Position numbers and translations under genes: made by a program. 64,000 bases of DNA. Source: Clostridia bacterium (GTDB lineage Bacteria; Bacillota; Clostridia; Oscillospirales; Acutalibacteraceae). This document shows positions 32,636 through 40,180 of this stretch, piece by piece (the stretch's first letter is position 1; each line of letters opens with the position of its first letter). The notes beneath the pieces are model-generated. The model had not been told where the DNA came from, did no database searches, and worked only from the letters and a program-made list of their open reading frames with translations. The stretch lies in the NCBI GenBank assembly GCA_017416765.1, contig JAFQBE010000014.1, forward strand, positions 62,001 to 126,000, written 5' to 3'.

Positions 32636-32737
32636 CCGGAAAGCGGCACTGACTTTTAGCAATAAATAAAATATTCAAACAGAATAATAATACTTGAACA
32701 CTTTATTTACCGCTAAAGCCTGTCGGCGGCTTTCCGG
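32636..32737 (-). promoter_or_regulatory. Long hairpin in the rpsO-pnp spacer (possible RNase III / PNPase control site)
   Basis: The segments 32636-32660 and 32712-32737 are imperfect inverse copies (CCGGAAAGC...TTTTAGC versus GCTAAAGCC...GCTTTCCGG). The sequence between them continues to pair (AAATAAA with TTTATTT, TTCAA with TTGAA), giving a stem of about 40 bp with bulges. In the minus-strand RNA it sits 38 bases before the pnp start. Confidence 0.7.
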
Positions 32738-32761
32738 TGATTTTTACGTTAACATAATTGT

Positions 32762-32783
32762 AGGGCGGCATAAATGCCGCCCT
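32762..32783 (-). terminator. Hairpin directly after rpsO
   Basis: A perfect 10-bp stem AGGGCGGCAT / ATGCCGCCCT with a 2-base loop, 12 bases after the rpsO stop. There is no T run, so it is more likely an mRNA 3'-end stabiliser or partial terminator than a full stop. Confidence 0.55.
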
Positions 32784-32794
32784 TGCGGATAGTC

Positions 32795-33058
32795 TTATTT
32801 ACGAAGACCAAGTCTTGCGACGATAGAACGGTAACGCTCGATGTCAACCTTCTGAAGGTATGCAAGGAGATTACGTCTGTGACCGACCATCTTGAGAAGG
32901 CCGCGGCGTGAGTGGTGGTCCTTGTGGTGCTCTTTAAGGTGCTCTGTAAGGTCGTTGATTCTCTTTGTGAGAACAGCGATCTGTACTTCGGGAGAACCTG
33001 TGTCACCTTCGTGCATAGCGTACTCAGCCATGATAGCCTGCTTCTCTGCCTGTGTCAT
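32795..33058 (-). CDS. rpsO: Ribosomal protein S15
   Basis: An 87-residue small-subunit protein that binds 16S rRNA early in 30S assembly. The family text is complete: [50 protein letters not shown] and [11 protein letters not shown], ending [22 protein letters not shown]-type ribosome binding sequence precedes the start. Its promoter is at 33167-33195, with a ~100-nt leader that includes the AACCTT...AAGGTT hairpin; S15 commonly autoregulates through its leader, which is plausible here. It is followed by pnp. Confidence 0.98.
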   Translation of the reverse strand: MTQAEKQAIMAEYAMHEGDTGSPEVQIAVLTKRINDLTEHLKEHHKDHHSRRGLLKMVGHRRNLLAYLQKVDIERYRSIVARLGLRK

Positions 33059-33166
33059 TTTGTTTCACCTCATTAATAATTTATTTGTTCTCAACCCCAG
33101 TACAGGGCAGGTGAAAACCTTTTGAAGGTTTAATCCCTTAACCGAGTGAAGGAACATGCAAAGGGA

Positions 33167-33195
33167 ATTATAACACAAGAATGCCAAACTGTAAA
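33167..33195 (-). promoter_or_regulatory. Promoter of rpsO-pnp
   Basis: Minus strand TTTACA (33190-33195), 17-base spacer, perfect TATAAT (33167-33172). Confidence 0.8.
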
Positions 33196-33256
33196 GAGTT
33201 TTTCTTGCACTTCTTTTCGTTATTTTACCCAAATTTTATACATTTATACAATGGGT

Positions 33257-34525
33257 TTATGCATTGTAGCTGTCCTTGAGTCCTTGTTCATCATAAAGGA
33301 AAACAGATTCAAGCATGATGTTGATACCTGCTTCGATTGATTTGGGGTCAAGGTTATCGCCTGTGTCAAGGCGTGTGTGGTAGTATCTTGCGGGTGCGGG
33401 GTCCATAGCTGCAAGCGTTGCACCCTTGAAGCCTGCCTTGCAAACTGCCGCAGCATCGGAAGCACCAAGGAAGATTGACTTGAAGGGAAGGTCCATGCCT
33501 GCATTGAGTGCTGCCTGCTTGAGCAGTGCGCAAACCTGCGGGTCGGATTTTACGGTGAATGTCATATCGCGGCTGTAGATAGCGTAGAAGTCGTAATCGC
33601 GCAGCGTGTCAACGCCGACAAAAACGGTTTCCATATCTTCAAGCTCTTTTTTATGTTCCTTTGCGAATGCTTTTGCACCGCGAAGACCTGCTTCTTCAGC
33701 ACCTGTGAGAAGTGTCCATACCTCAACATCTTCAAAGCGGATATCGTTGTCTTTAAGGTACTTCATAACTGCCATTGAAGCAACAGAGCCGCTGAGGTTG
33801 TCGTTTGCGCCTTCAACGGGAAGCTTGTAGTTGAGGAAGAAAATGGCTGCACCGAAAAGGATGCACCATGCAAGCATAACCCATCTGAGAATGTCGATAA
33901 GCATGCTGTCAAGGTTGCCTGTTGCAACGCTGTAGATTTCTGCCGTAAGTGCAATGACTATACCTGCAACAGCGCCGCCGATAACCGTTGTTATGAGGGG
34001 CGGACCGCCGAGGTATGTGTAGCGCCATTCGTAAGATGAGTCAACATGACCTGAAACGATGATGCGCTTTTTTGCTGTACCCTTGGCGTTGTATTTTGCA
34101 ACAACATTGTGCGATGTGCGCTTGGGGAAGAAGGGGTCAAGTGTTTCACCGTAGAACAGGAATTCTGTTACGATGAAGAATAAGCAGATAAGGCTGAGCG
34201 CGAGTGAAATTGCGGGCAGCCAACGGGGGGCGTCGGGAATAAATGTGCCTGCAAAGAATAAGCCGTTGGCAACAATCATTACTATTGCGCAAAGGCGTAC
34301 CCAGCCGAGGAATGCCTTGGGGTGGAGCTCAAACGGTTCGATTTTTACGCTGTCGGCATATTTTTCAAGCTCTGCCGCAAATCTTTCCTGAGCCTTTTTT
34401 TCGCTTTCTTCGCCTGAAGGACGGGGACCTATGGTTTTACATACGTCCTTAATCTGCCTTACGGTATAGTTCGTATACTCGCGCAGCTTCGGGCGGTAAT
34501 TCGGAATACTTTCTGATGCCTTCAA
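33257..34525 (-). CDS. Membrane-embedded M28-family metallopeptidase
   Basis: A 422-residue zinc aminopeptidase-type protein. The N-terminal cytoplasmic helix carries KTIGPRPSGEESEKKAQ, the usual M28 opening. Two or more membrane helices follow (LCAIVMIVANGLFFAGTF, ISLALSLICLFFIVTEFLF) and two more within 190-250, which split the fold. Zinc ligands are visible in IVSGHVDSS (His/Asp), GANDNLSGSVA (bridging Asp), LTGAEEAGLRGAKAF (catalytic Glu) and YYHTRLDTGDNLDP (last His). It is probably an aminopeptidase tethered in the membrane; its substrate is unknown. It seems monocistronic. Confidence 0.85.
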   Translation of the reverse strand: MKASESIPNYRPKLREYTNYTVRQIKDVCKTIGPRPSGEESEKKAQERFAAELEKYADSVKIEPFELHPKAFLGWVRLCAIVMIVANGLFFAGTFIPDAPRWLPAISLALSLICLFFIVTEFLFYGETLDPFFPKRTSHNVVAKYNAKGTAKKRIIVSGHVDSSYEWRYTYLGGPPLITTVIGGAVAGIVIALTAEIYSVATGNLDSMLIDILRWVMLAWCILFGAAIFFLNYKLPVEGANDNLSGSVASMAVMKYLKDNDIRFEDVEVWTLLTGAEEAGLRGAKAFAKEHKKELEDMETVFVGVDTLRDYDFYAIYSRDMTFTVKSDPQVCALLKQAALNAGMDLPFKSIFLGASDAAAVCKAGFKGATLAAMDPAPARYYHTRLDTGDNLDPKSIEAGINIMLESVFLYDEQGLKDSYNA

Positions 34526-34653
34526 ATTGTATCTCCCTTTCTTGATATATTGGAATTAAGAATAAGTATAAACAAATTGTACAGAATTTTCAAGACTTTA
34601 AACTGCAAAAATATGTTATATTTTTATTAACAAAAGTTTAAAACAGTTATCAC

Positions 34654-34682
34654 TTGAAAAACAAATTGCTATGTGATATTAT
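34654..34682 (+). promoter_or_regulatory. Promoter of the NLPA-like / mnmA operon
   Basis: TTGAAA (34654-34659), 17-base spacer, TATTAT (34677-34682). It lies inside the longest possible reading frame, supporting the start at 34714. Confidence 0.65.
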
Positions 34683-34713
34683 GAATGTAACTATTTTTAA
34701 GGTGGAAAGTTGT

Positions 34714-35583
34714 ATGAAAAAATTGCTTGCGTTTTTACTTGCCGTTTCCATGTGCTTTGTGTTCTGTGCCTGCGGCGATAACAATAATGAAGATGAAGTG
34801 GATTACGAAAGTCTTGATACCTTCAAGGTAGGCGTACTTTCGGCTGAAATTGATGTTCAGCGTGAAACTTTTGACAGCATGTATTCCCGTATCGGTGCAA
34901 AAGGCTACCGTCTGGAATTTGTTGAATTCAACAGTGCCGAAGAAGCGTCAGACGCTCTTGCCGCAAAGGAAATTGATGTAAGCCTTTGCAGTCAGAAGCA
35001 CGAATTTACCGAATATGAAAAAGAGAATCCCGATGTTCTTCTCAATCTCGGACCGCTGTTTTACACACCCTACGCTCTGTACCTGTGCAGCTATGAAAAG
35101 CCCGATGCCATTGAAGATGGCTGCAAGATAGCTGTTCCGTCCGATGAAGAGGGTATGGCGCGCGCATTGCTCCTGCTTGAAAATCTCGGCTATATTAAGG
35201 TTAGCGATGATGCGGGAATAAATGTAACACTTGATGATATCGAAGAAAATGAGCGCGGTTTTGTTTTCTCTGCCGTATCACCCGATAAAATTGCAGATAA
35301 TATAGAAACCTGCGAAACAGATATGGTTGTTATGTCTGCCGAAACTGCAAGAGCCGGCGGCTATAAAGTAAATTTCAAGTCAATCGGTATAGAAAATTAT
35401 CTTGATGCTGCTGTGCTTGACCAACATTTTCTTCTGCTTGTAAACCGCTCTGAAATTTCAAGCGAAAAATACAAGGCAGTAAGCACATTCTTTTTCAGTC
35501 CGATGATGTATGACAGCATTGCCGATTCAACCGGTTCATATATGCTGCCTGCATTTTCAATGGAGTACGGTGTAAATAAATAA
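34714..35583 (+). CDS. NLPA/MetQ-like substrate-binding lipoprotein
   Basis: About 289 residues. The start at 34714 has AAGGTGGAAAG upstream. The signal peptide MKKLLAFLLAVSMCFVFCAC ends in a lipobox with Cys20, so it is a lipoprotein on the outer face of the membrane. The mature part resembles type 2 periplasmic-binding proteins of the MetQ/TauA kind: FKVGVLSAEIDVQRETFDSM, EFVEFNSAEEASDALAAKEIDVSLC (substrate hinge), GPLFYTPYALYLCSYEKPDAIEDGCKIAVPSDEEGMARALLLLENLGYI. No permease or ATPase gene is nearby, so it is an orphan binding protein. It precedes mnmA by 7 bases and shares its transcript. Confidence 0.75.
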   Translation: MKKLLAFLLAVSMCFVFCACGDNNNEDEVDYESLDTFKVGVLSAEIDVQRETFDSMYSRIGAKGYRLEFVEFNSAEEASDALAAKEIDVSLCSQKHEFTEYEKENPDVLLNLGPLFYTPYALYLCSYEKPDAIEDGCKIAVPSDEEGMARALLLLENLGYIKVSDDAGINVTLDDIEENERGFVFSAVSPDKIADNIETCETDMVVMSAETARAGGYKVNFKSIGIENYLDAAVLDQHFLLLVNRSEISSEKYKAVSTFFFSPMMYDSIADSTGSYMLPAFSMEYGVNK

Positions 35584-35590
35584 AAAGTTA

Positions 35591-36646
35591 ATGGATATGT
35601 CACTTAATAAAGAAAAAATTGCCGTTGCAATGAGCGGCGGGGTGGACAGCTGCGTTGCGGCTCTGCTTGCCGTAAAGGGCGGCAGGGAGGCTCTTGGTGT
35701 TACGATGCGCGTATTTCCGGAAGCACCGCTTCAGGATAGTGCCGATGCCGCTGCTGCCGCAAAGAAGCTCGGCTTCGAGCATGTAACGCTTGATTTGTGC
35801 GAAGATTTCAGCAATATCGTCATGCGGTATTTTGCGGAAAGCTATATGGCGGGTGAAACGCCCAATCCCTGCGTTTTCTGCAACAAAGCAATAAAATTTG
35901 GGCTGCTTTTTGACAAAGCAAAACAGCTCGGTTGTACCGGAATAGCAACAGGTCATTATGCCCGCATAAATAAATCGGATTCTTCGGGCAGAATATTACT
36001 TGAAAGAGCATCATATAAAGAAAAGGACCAGAGCTATGTACTCTGGCAGCTTTCTCAGGCTCAGCTCGGTGCGGCTGAGTTTCCGCTGGGCACATATTCA
36101 AAGGCTGAAGTGCGTGAAATTGCACGCGAAAACGGTTTTGTTTCTTCCTACAGACCCGACAGTCAGGATATATGCTTTGTGCCGGACGGTAATTATCGCG
36201 GTTTTATTGAAAAATTTACCGGCAAAACTTTTGCGCCCGGTGATTTCGTCGGTACTGACGGTAAGCTGTGGGGCAGGCATAACGGTATTATAGGCTATAC
36301 CGTGGGTCAGCGTAAGGGGCTTGGAATCAGCGCCCCTGCACCGCTTTTTGTTATCCGCAAAAGTGTGGAGGAAAACCGTGTTTATCTCGGCTCAAACGAT
36401 GAGCTTTTTTCAAAACAGGTTAAAGCTAAGGATGTTAATCTTATTGCTGTTGAGCGGCTTGATTCTCCGTTGCGCGTTACCGCAAAAACGCGCTACAGTC
36501 AGAAGGAAACGCCTGCAACGCTCATACAAACGGGTGAAACAACAGCACTTATCGAATTTGATGAGGCACAGCGTGCCGCAACTCCGGGTCAGTCCGTAGT
36601 TTTTTACGATGGCGATACCGTAGTCGGCGGCGGTATAATCTGTTAG
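35591..36646 (+). CDS. mnmA: tRNA-specific 2-thiouridylase MnmA
   Basis: A 351-residue enzyme that thiolates U34 of tRNA-Lys, -Glu and -Gln. The ATP-pyrophosphatase P-loop AMSGGVDSCVAALLA is near the N terminus, the first catalytic Cys is in NPCVFCNKAIKFG (~97), then ATGHYARI, RASYKEKDQSYVLWQLSQAQL, the second catalytic Cys in RPDSQDICFVPDG (~196), and the C-terminal beta-barrel with GYTVGQRKGLGI. The length is slightly short of the family norm but complete. The ribosome binding site is weak; start codons at 35591 or 35597 are possible and coupling to the gene before is likely. Confidence 0.95.
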   Translation: MDMSLNKEKIAVAMSGGVDSCVAALLAVKGGREALGVTMRVFPEAPLQDSADAAAAAKKLGFEHVTLDLCEDFSNIVMRYFAESYMAGETPNPCVFCNKAIKFGLLFDKAKQLGCTGIATGHYARINKSDSSGRILLERASYKEKDQSYVLWQLSQAQLGAAEFPLGTYSKAEVREIARENGFVSSYRPDSQDICFVPDGNYRGFIEKFTGKTFAPGDFVGTDGKLWGRHNGIIGYTVGQRKGLGISAPAPLFVIRKSVEENRVYLGSNDELFSKQVKAKDVNLIAVERLDSPLRVTAKTRYSQKETPATLIQTGETTALIEFDEAQRAATPGQSVVFYDGDTVVGGGIIC

Positions 36647-36659
36647 TGAGGTAGATCTT

Positions 36660-37385
36660 TTGACGGAAAGAAACTGTAGTGATTTGTCAGGCGCAGACGG
36701 TGAAAGATATCAGCTTATGCAAAATAATGAAAACGCAAGGCTGAATATTTTAAAGCAACACATACTCAACGGTGTTGATATTCCGTGTGCTGACGGTGTG
36801 CTTATCGCACAGGACTGTGAAATCGGTGCAGGTACGGTGGTTTTGCCCTGTACAATAATTTTTTCAAATACCAGAATAGGTAAAAACTGTGTCATCGGTC
36901 CCAACAGCAGGCTTGAAGGTTGTACGGTAGGGGATGACAGCATAATAAACGCAAGTCAATGTGAATTTGCAACTATAGGCAACGGTGCTTCGGTCGGTCC
37001 TTTTTCACATTTAAGACCGAATACGGTTGTTAAAAACGGTGTTCATGCAGGCAATTTTGTTGAAATTAAAAATTCCGTTGTAGGTGAAAATACAAGTGTC
37101 AGCCACCTGACATACATTGGCGACAGCGATGTCGGCGAGGGTGTCAATATCGGCTGCGGCTGTGCAACCGCGAATTACGACGGAACAAAAAAATACCGCA
37201 CAAAAATCGGCGATAAGGTTTTTGTCGGCTGCCATACCTGCATGGTGGCACCTGTAGAATTGGGCAATCGTTCCTATACGGCGGCAGGCTCGGTCATAAC
37301 CGAAAATGTGCCGGAAGGAACTATGGCAATAGCGCGTTCAAGGCAAACAATCAAACGAAAGGTAAGGAAGTACAAAGATGATTAA
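36660..37385 (+). CDS. Stand-alone GlmU C-terminal-type acetyltransferase (left-handed beta-helix)
   Basis: A 241-residue hexapeptide-repeat protein starting at TTG with GAGGT upstream. It matches the acetyltransferase half of GlmU, which makes N-acetylglucosamine-1-phosphate, but has no uridylyltransferase (pyrophosphorylase) domain: the ~35-residue N terminus has no LAAGxGTRM motif. Seen are GVLIAQDCEIGAGTVVLP, GPFSHLRPNTVVKNGVHAGNFVEIKNS, HLTYIGDSDVGEGVNIGCG, CATANYDGTKKYRTKIGD and VFVGCHTCMVAPVELG. The NYDG stretch carries the acetyl-CoA/substrate pocket, though the His often found near it is replaced (YDGTKKYRT). It may serve cell-wall precursor synthesis or be an acyltransferase of other specificity. 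It overlaps the next gene by 8 bases. Confidence 0.82.
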   Translation: MTERNCSDLSGADGERYQLMQNNENARLNILKQHILNGVDIPCADGVLIAQDCEIGAGTVVLPCTIIFSNTRIGKNCVIGPNSRLEGCTVGDDSIINASQCEFATIGNGASVGPFSHLRPNTVVKNGVHAGNFVEIKNSVVGENTSVSHLTYIGDSDVGEGVNIGCGCATANYDGTKKYRTKIGDKVFVGCHTCMVAPVELGNRSYTAAGSVITENVPEGTMAIARSRQTIKRKVRKYKDD

Positions 37386-38439
37386 AAAAATTACGGCAAT
37401 TTTTCTGGCAGCAGTTATGCTGCTCGGCTTTGCAGCCTGCGGAGAAAAAACAGACGGCAAAATCACGGCAAAACTCAGCGATGTTTATGAAGACGGCGGC
37501 TTGAAAGAGTACTATCTTTCAAACAAAGAAGCTTTTGTTATTGCGGCGCAGAATGACCTTGCAATGGATGAAGCTGCCGCAAACAGCTTCCTTTCAAATC
37601 CCGATTCATGGCAGGTTTATGCACTTGATGTTGAGGTGCTTAACAAAACAGACGAAGCATATACCTGTATCGGCTTTGAAGCGGCAGGCAACATGGCTGA
37701 CGGCTTTTATTTCAGCAAGACTTCAATCGGTGCGGAATTCTCCATTCCCTATGGTGAAGAACCTGAACTTTATCCCGCGACAATAGTTGTAAATACAGAA
37801 AAAGTAACAGTTGAACAGATGTATACGGTCATTTCCGGTCTTGATATAACAATTGTCGGTTATCCCACACCTGAAGATGACGATGCGGAAATTCCCGAAA
37901 GTGATTACAAGAAAATCAAGGTCACCAACAATATTGAAGCACCCGAAGCTGATGCAGGCAAGGCTGATGATGAAATTTCCGCAAAGCGCAGCTCTGTTGA
38001 AGACGGTTCTGCTTTCCTTGAAATCTACAGGAAGAACGATATTGCCTTCAGCAACGAAGCAAAGCTTTACGGTATGGACAGCGAAACCGCTGCACAGGTT
38101 CTGGCAAAGGATGGCGGCTGGGAATGCTACATTCTTTATATAATTGTTGAAAACAAAACCGATGACGATATGACGGTTTACAGCATCAACGCAGCCAACA
38201 ACGGCGCAAACGGTCTGTGGGTCAACAGCATTTCGCAGTACGGCGAATTCAGCATGGAACCGGGTAGTGAAAACGAAATGCCCGTAACAATCATGCTCAA
38301 CCCCGCACAGCTTGGCGGTATGACTTTTGAACAGGCTCTTGCAGCGGTTGAAATGACTCTTACCTATTCAAAGGGTACACTTATTGATGCTCAAGGCAAC
38401 GAAAGCGTAGCAATCAAGAAAACGGCTGAAGTAAAATAA
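37378..38439 (+). CDS. Lipoprotein with two homologous extracellular halves
   Basis: 353 residues. The signal peptide MIKKITAIFLAAVMLLGFAAC ends in a lipobox Cys. The mature protein is an internal duplication. Half 1 (~30-175) contains DVYEDGGLKEYYLSNKEAFV...AANSFLSNPDSWQVYALDVEVLNKTDEAY...FSIPYG. Half 2 (~195-350) contains SSVEDGSAFLEIYRKNDIAF...AAQVLAKDGGWECYILYIIVENKTDDDM...FSMEPG. The shared order is W-x-(C/V)-Y-x-L-x-(V/I)-V-x-N-K-T-D followed by G-x-(F/L)-(Y/W). No family was recognised; these look like beta-sandwich binding domains on the cell surface. It shares a transcript with mnmA and ends at a terminator. Confidence 0.75.
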   Translation: MIKKITAIFLAAVMLLGFAACGEKTDGKITAKLSDVYEDGGLKEYYLSNKEAFVIAAQNDLAMDEAAANSFLSNPDSWQVYALDVEVLNKTDEAYTCIGFEAAGNMADGFYFSKTSIGAEFSIPYGEEPELYPATIVVNTEKVTVEQMYTVISGLDITIVGYPTPEDDDAEIPESDYKKIKVTNNIEAPEADAGKADDEISAKRSSVEDGSAFLEIYRKNDIAFSNEAKLYGMDSETAAQVLAKDGGWECYILYIIVENKTDDDMTVYSINAANNGANGLWVNSISQYGEFSMEPGSENEMPVTIMLNPAQLGGMTFEQALAAVEMTLTYSKGTLIDAQGNESVAIKKTAEVK

Positions 38440-38449
38440 TTCTGTTATC

Positions 38450-38495
38450 AGCAAAAAGGAACAGTCTGTGCGGCTGTTCCTTTTTGCTATTTTTA
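38450..38495 (+). terminator. Terminator of the NLPA-like / mnmA operon
   Basis: Stem AGCAAAAAGGAACAG / CTGTTCCTTTTTGCT, 15 bp, with a T5 tail. Confidence 0.9.
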
Positions 38496-38567
38496 ATCGG
38501 TTATGACGGTATAGATAAAATTTATCGAATAACAGCCTTTTTTAACATATTTTTTTAGAATTTGGTA

Positions 38568-38597
38568 TGGACATTTCATTTTAATATATGATATAAT
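38568..38597 (+). promoter_or_regulatory. Promoter of the hydrogenase operon
   Basis: TGGACA (38568-38573), 18-base spacer, perfect TATAAT (38592-38597). Transcription would start near 38604, leaving a ~120-nt leader. Confidence 0.65.
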
Positions 38598-38604
38598 TCA
38601 TCCG

Positions 38605-38690
38605 TATGCATGTAAGTTTTTTGAAATCATGCATATTGCGGTACACATGTTGCTGCCGCGGTGCAATGTGGCTGTATTTCAGCCGCAGGA
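38605..38690 (+). promoter_or_regulatory. Structured leader of the hydrogenase operon
   Basis: Three consecutive hairpins lie between promoter and ribosome binding site: TATGCATG / CATGCATA (38605-38635), ATTGC...GCAAT enclosing GCGG / CCGC (38635-38667), and GGCTG-TATTT-CAGCC (around 38670-38684). No known riboswitch consensus was recognised. AAAGGAGG follows just before 38725. Confidence 0.5.
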
Positions 38691-38724
38691 TTTCAATATT
38701 CTATGATAAAGGAGGAAAAACAAA

Positions 38725-39225
38725 ATGCTTAAAAAAGTCAGCAAACTTCCCTTCAAAGGCACTCCCGAGCAGGAGGCACAGCTCAAAGCAATAATCGAAG
38801 AGAACAAGCACGATTCCAGCATGCTCATGCATGTTATGCAGCAGGCTCAGGCAATCTACGGTTACCTTCCCTTCGAGGTTCAGGTAATGATTGCAGAGGG
38901 TATGGATATTCCGCTTGAAAAGGTGTACGGTGTTTCCACATTCTATGCACAGTTTTCTCTTTCTCCCAAAGGCAAGTACAATGTTGCAGTATGCCTCGGT
39001 ACAGCATGCTATGTTAAAGGCTCACAGGCTCTTCTTGATGAGCTTTCAAAGCAGCTCGGTATCGAACCCGGTGAATGCACTGAAGACGGTATGTTCTCTC
39101 TTGAAGCAACACGCTGCATCGGTGCCTGCGGTCTTGCTCCCGTTCTTAACGTAAACGAAGATGTTTACGGTAAGCTCGTTCCCGAGCAGATTGCAGATAT
39201 CATCGCAAAATACAGAAACGCATAA
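38725..39225 (+). CDS. NuoE/HydC-like 2Fe-2S subunit of NAD(H)-linked [FeFe] hydrogenase
   Basis: A 166-residue thioredoxin-fold ferredoxin, homologous to NuoE and to HydC/HndA of electron-bifurcating hydrogenases. A helical N terminus is followed by QAQAIYGYLPFEVQVMIAEGMDIPLEKVYGVSTFYAQFSL, then the four 2Fe-2S cysteines in VCLGTACYVKG and TRCIGACGLAPVLNVN. It passes electrons between the flavin subunit and the rest of the complex. It is the first gene of the operon, behind a strong AAAGGAGG site. The length matches the family. Confidence 0.93.
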   Translation: MLKKVSKLPFKGTPEQEAQLKAIIEENKHDSSMLMHVMQQAQAIYGYLPFEVQVMIAEGMDIPLEKVYGVSTFYAQFSLSPKGKYNVAVCLGTACYVKGSQALLDELSKQLGIEPGECTEDGMFSLEATRCIGACGLAPVLNVNEDVYGKLVPEQIADIIAKYRNA

Positions 39226-39230
39226 AGCCT

Positions 39231-39785
39231 ATGCGTGAGCTTTCGTTAAATATTCTCGACATTGCGCAGAATTCAATTTCGGCGGGCGCATCGCTTATTG
39301 AAATTGAGGTGGCGGAAAACACGGCAAAAAACGAGCTGCTTATCGGTATTTACGATAACGGCTGCGGTATGACCGAAGAACAGGTACGCAATGTGCTTGA
39401 CCCGTTTTATACAACACGCACAACACGCAAGGTCGGTATGGGTATACCGCTGTTCATGCTCGCGGCAGAGCAGACGGGCGGCACACTCAGTATAGAAAGC
39501 GAAAAGGGTGTCGGCACAAGGGTAAAAGCACTGTTTAAAACAGACAGTATTGATTTTACTCCCCTTGGTGATGTTACATCAACAATAATTGTGCTTATCA
39601 CTATGAACACAGACAGAGATTTCATCTACACCCGCAAAAGGGATGAGCAGAGCTTTGAGCTTTCAACGGTACAGCTTAAAGAAATTCTCGGCGAAGTGCC
39701 GCTGAACGAACCCGAAATTGCTCAGTGGATGAAAGATTATATCAATGAACAAACCAACATTTTACTCGGAGGTGTAACGCAATGA
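39231..39785 (+). CDS. HATPase-domain (histidine kinase-like) protein of the hydrogenase operon
   Basis: A 184-residue GHKL-type ATP-binding protein without a sensor or dimerisation domain. N-box LNILDIAQNSISAGA, G1 YDNGCGMTEEQ, F/G2 box FYTTRTTRKVGMGIPLFMLAAEQTGGTL. A C-terminal ~70 residues follow with no known motif. Similar genes are known inside clostridial HydABC-type operons, between the NuoE-like and NuoF-like subunits; the role is not established (an anti-sigma/kinase-like regulator or an assembly ATPase are options). It starts 5 bases after the upstream stop and overlaps the next gene by 4 bases, so expression is coupled. Confidence 0.88.
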   Translation: MRELSLNILDIAQNSISAGASLIEIEVAENTAKNELLIGIYDNGCGMTEEQVRNVLDPFYTTRTTRKVGMGIPLFMLAAEQTGGTLSIESEKGVGTRVKALFKTDSIDFTPLGDVTSTIIVLITMNTDRDFIYTRKRDEQSFELSTVQLKEILGEVPLNEPEIAQWMKDYINEQTNILLGGVTQ

Positions 39786-40153
39786 AATCACTTGCAGAAC
39801 TTCAGGCAATTAAAGAACGCGCACTCAAGAATATGACCGCAAGAAACGACAGCGAAGACAGCACAAGAATTGTTGTCGGCATGGCAACCTGCGGTATCGC
39901 AGCAGGTGCACGTCCCGTTCTCAACGCCTTCACAGAGGAAATTGCACGCCGCAATCTCAAAGGCGTAACAGTTTCTCAGACAGGCTGCATCGGTATGTGC
40001 CAGTACGAACCCATTGTTGAGGTTTTCGTACCCGGTCAGGAAAAGGTAACTTACGTTCAGATGAGCGTTGATAAGGTAGCAAAGGTAGTTGCTGACCATA
40101 TTGTAAACGGTAACATCGTTACCGAATTCACAGTCGGCTCTGTTGCCAAATAA
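39782..40153 (+). CDS. HndB-like thioredoxin-fold 2Fe-2S ferredoxin
   Basis: A 123-residue (2Fe-2S) ferredoxin of the thioredoxin-like class, comparable with HndB. The cluster cysteines are in GMATCGIAAGARP and QTGCIGMCQYEPIVEV, followed by a strand-helix end (TYVQMSVDKVAKVVADHIV). It starts in an ATGA overlap with the HATPase gene and has GGAGGTG upstream. It is expected to mediate electron transfer in the hydrogenase complex, between NADH/flavin and the catalytic subunit. Confidence 0.9.
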   Translation: MKSLAELQAIKERALKNMTARNDSEDSTRIVVGMATCGIAAGARPVLNAFTEEIARRNLKGVTVSQTGCIGMCQYEPIVEVFVPGQEKVTYVQMSVDKVAKVVADHIVNGNIVTEFTVGSVAK

Positions 40154-40180
40154 ACAAGGAATTACAAGGAGGAAACAATA

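Noticed and set aside
32762-32783. Classical rho-independent terminator between rpsO and pnp.
   Set aside because: The stem is perfect but there is no T run; pnp has no obvious separate promoter, so read-through is needed.
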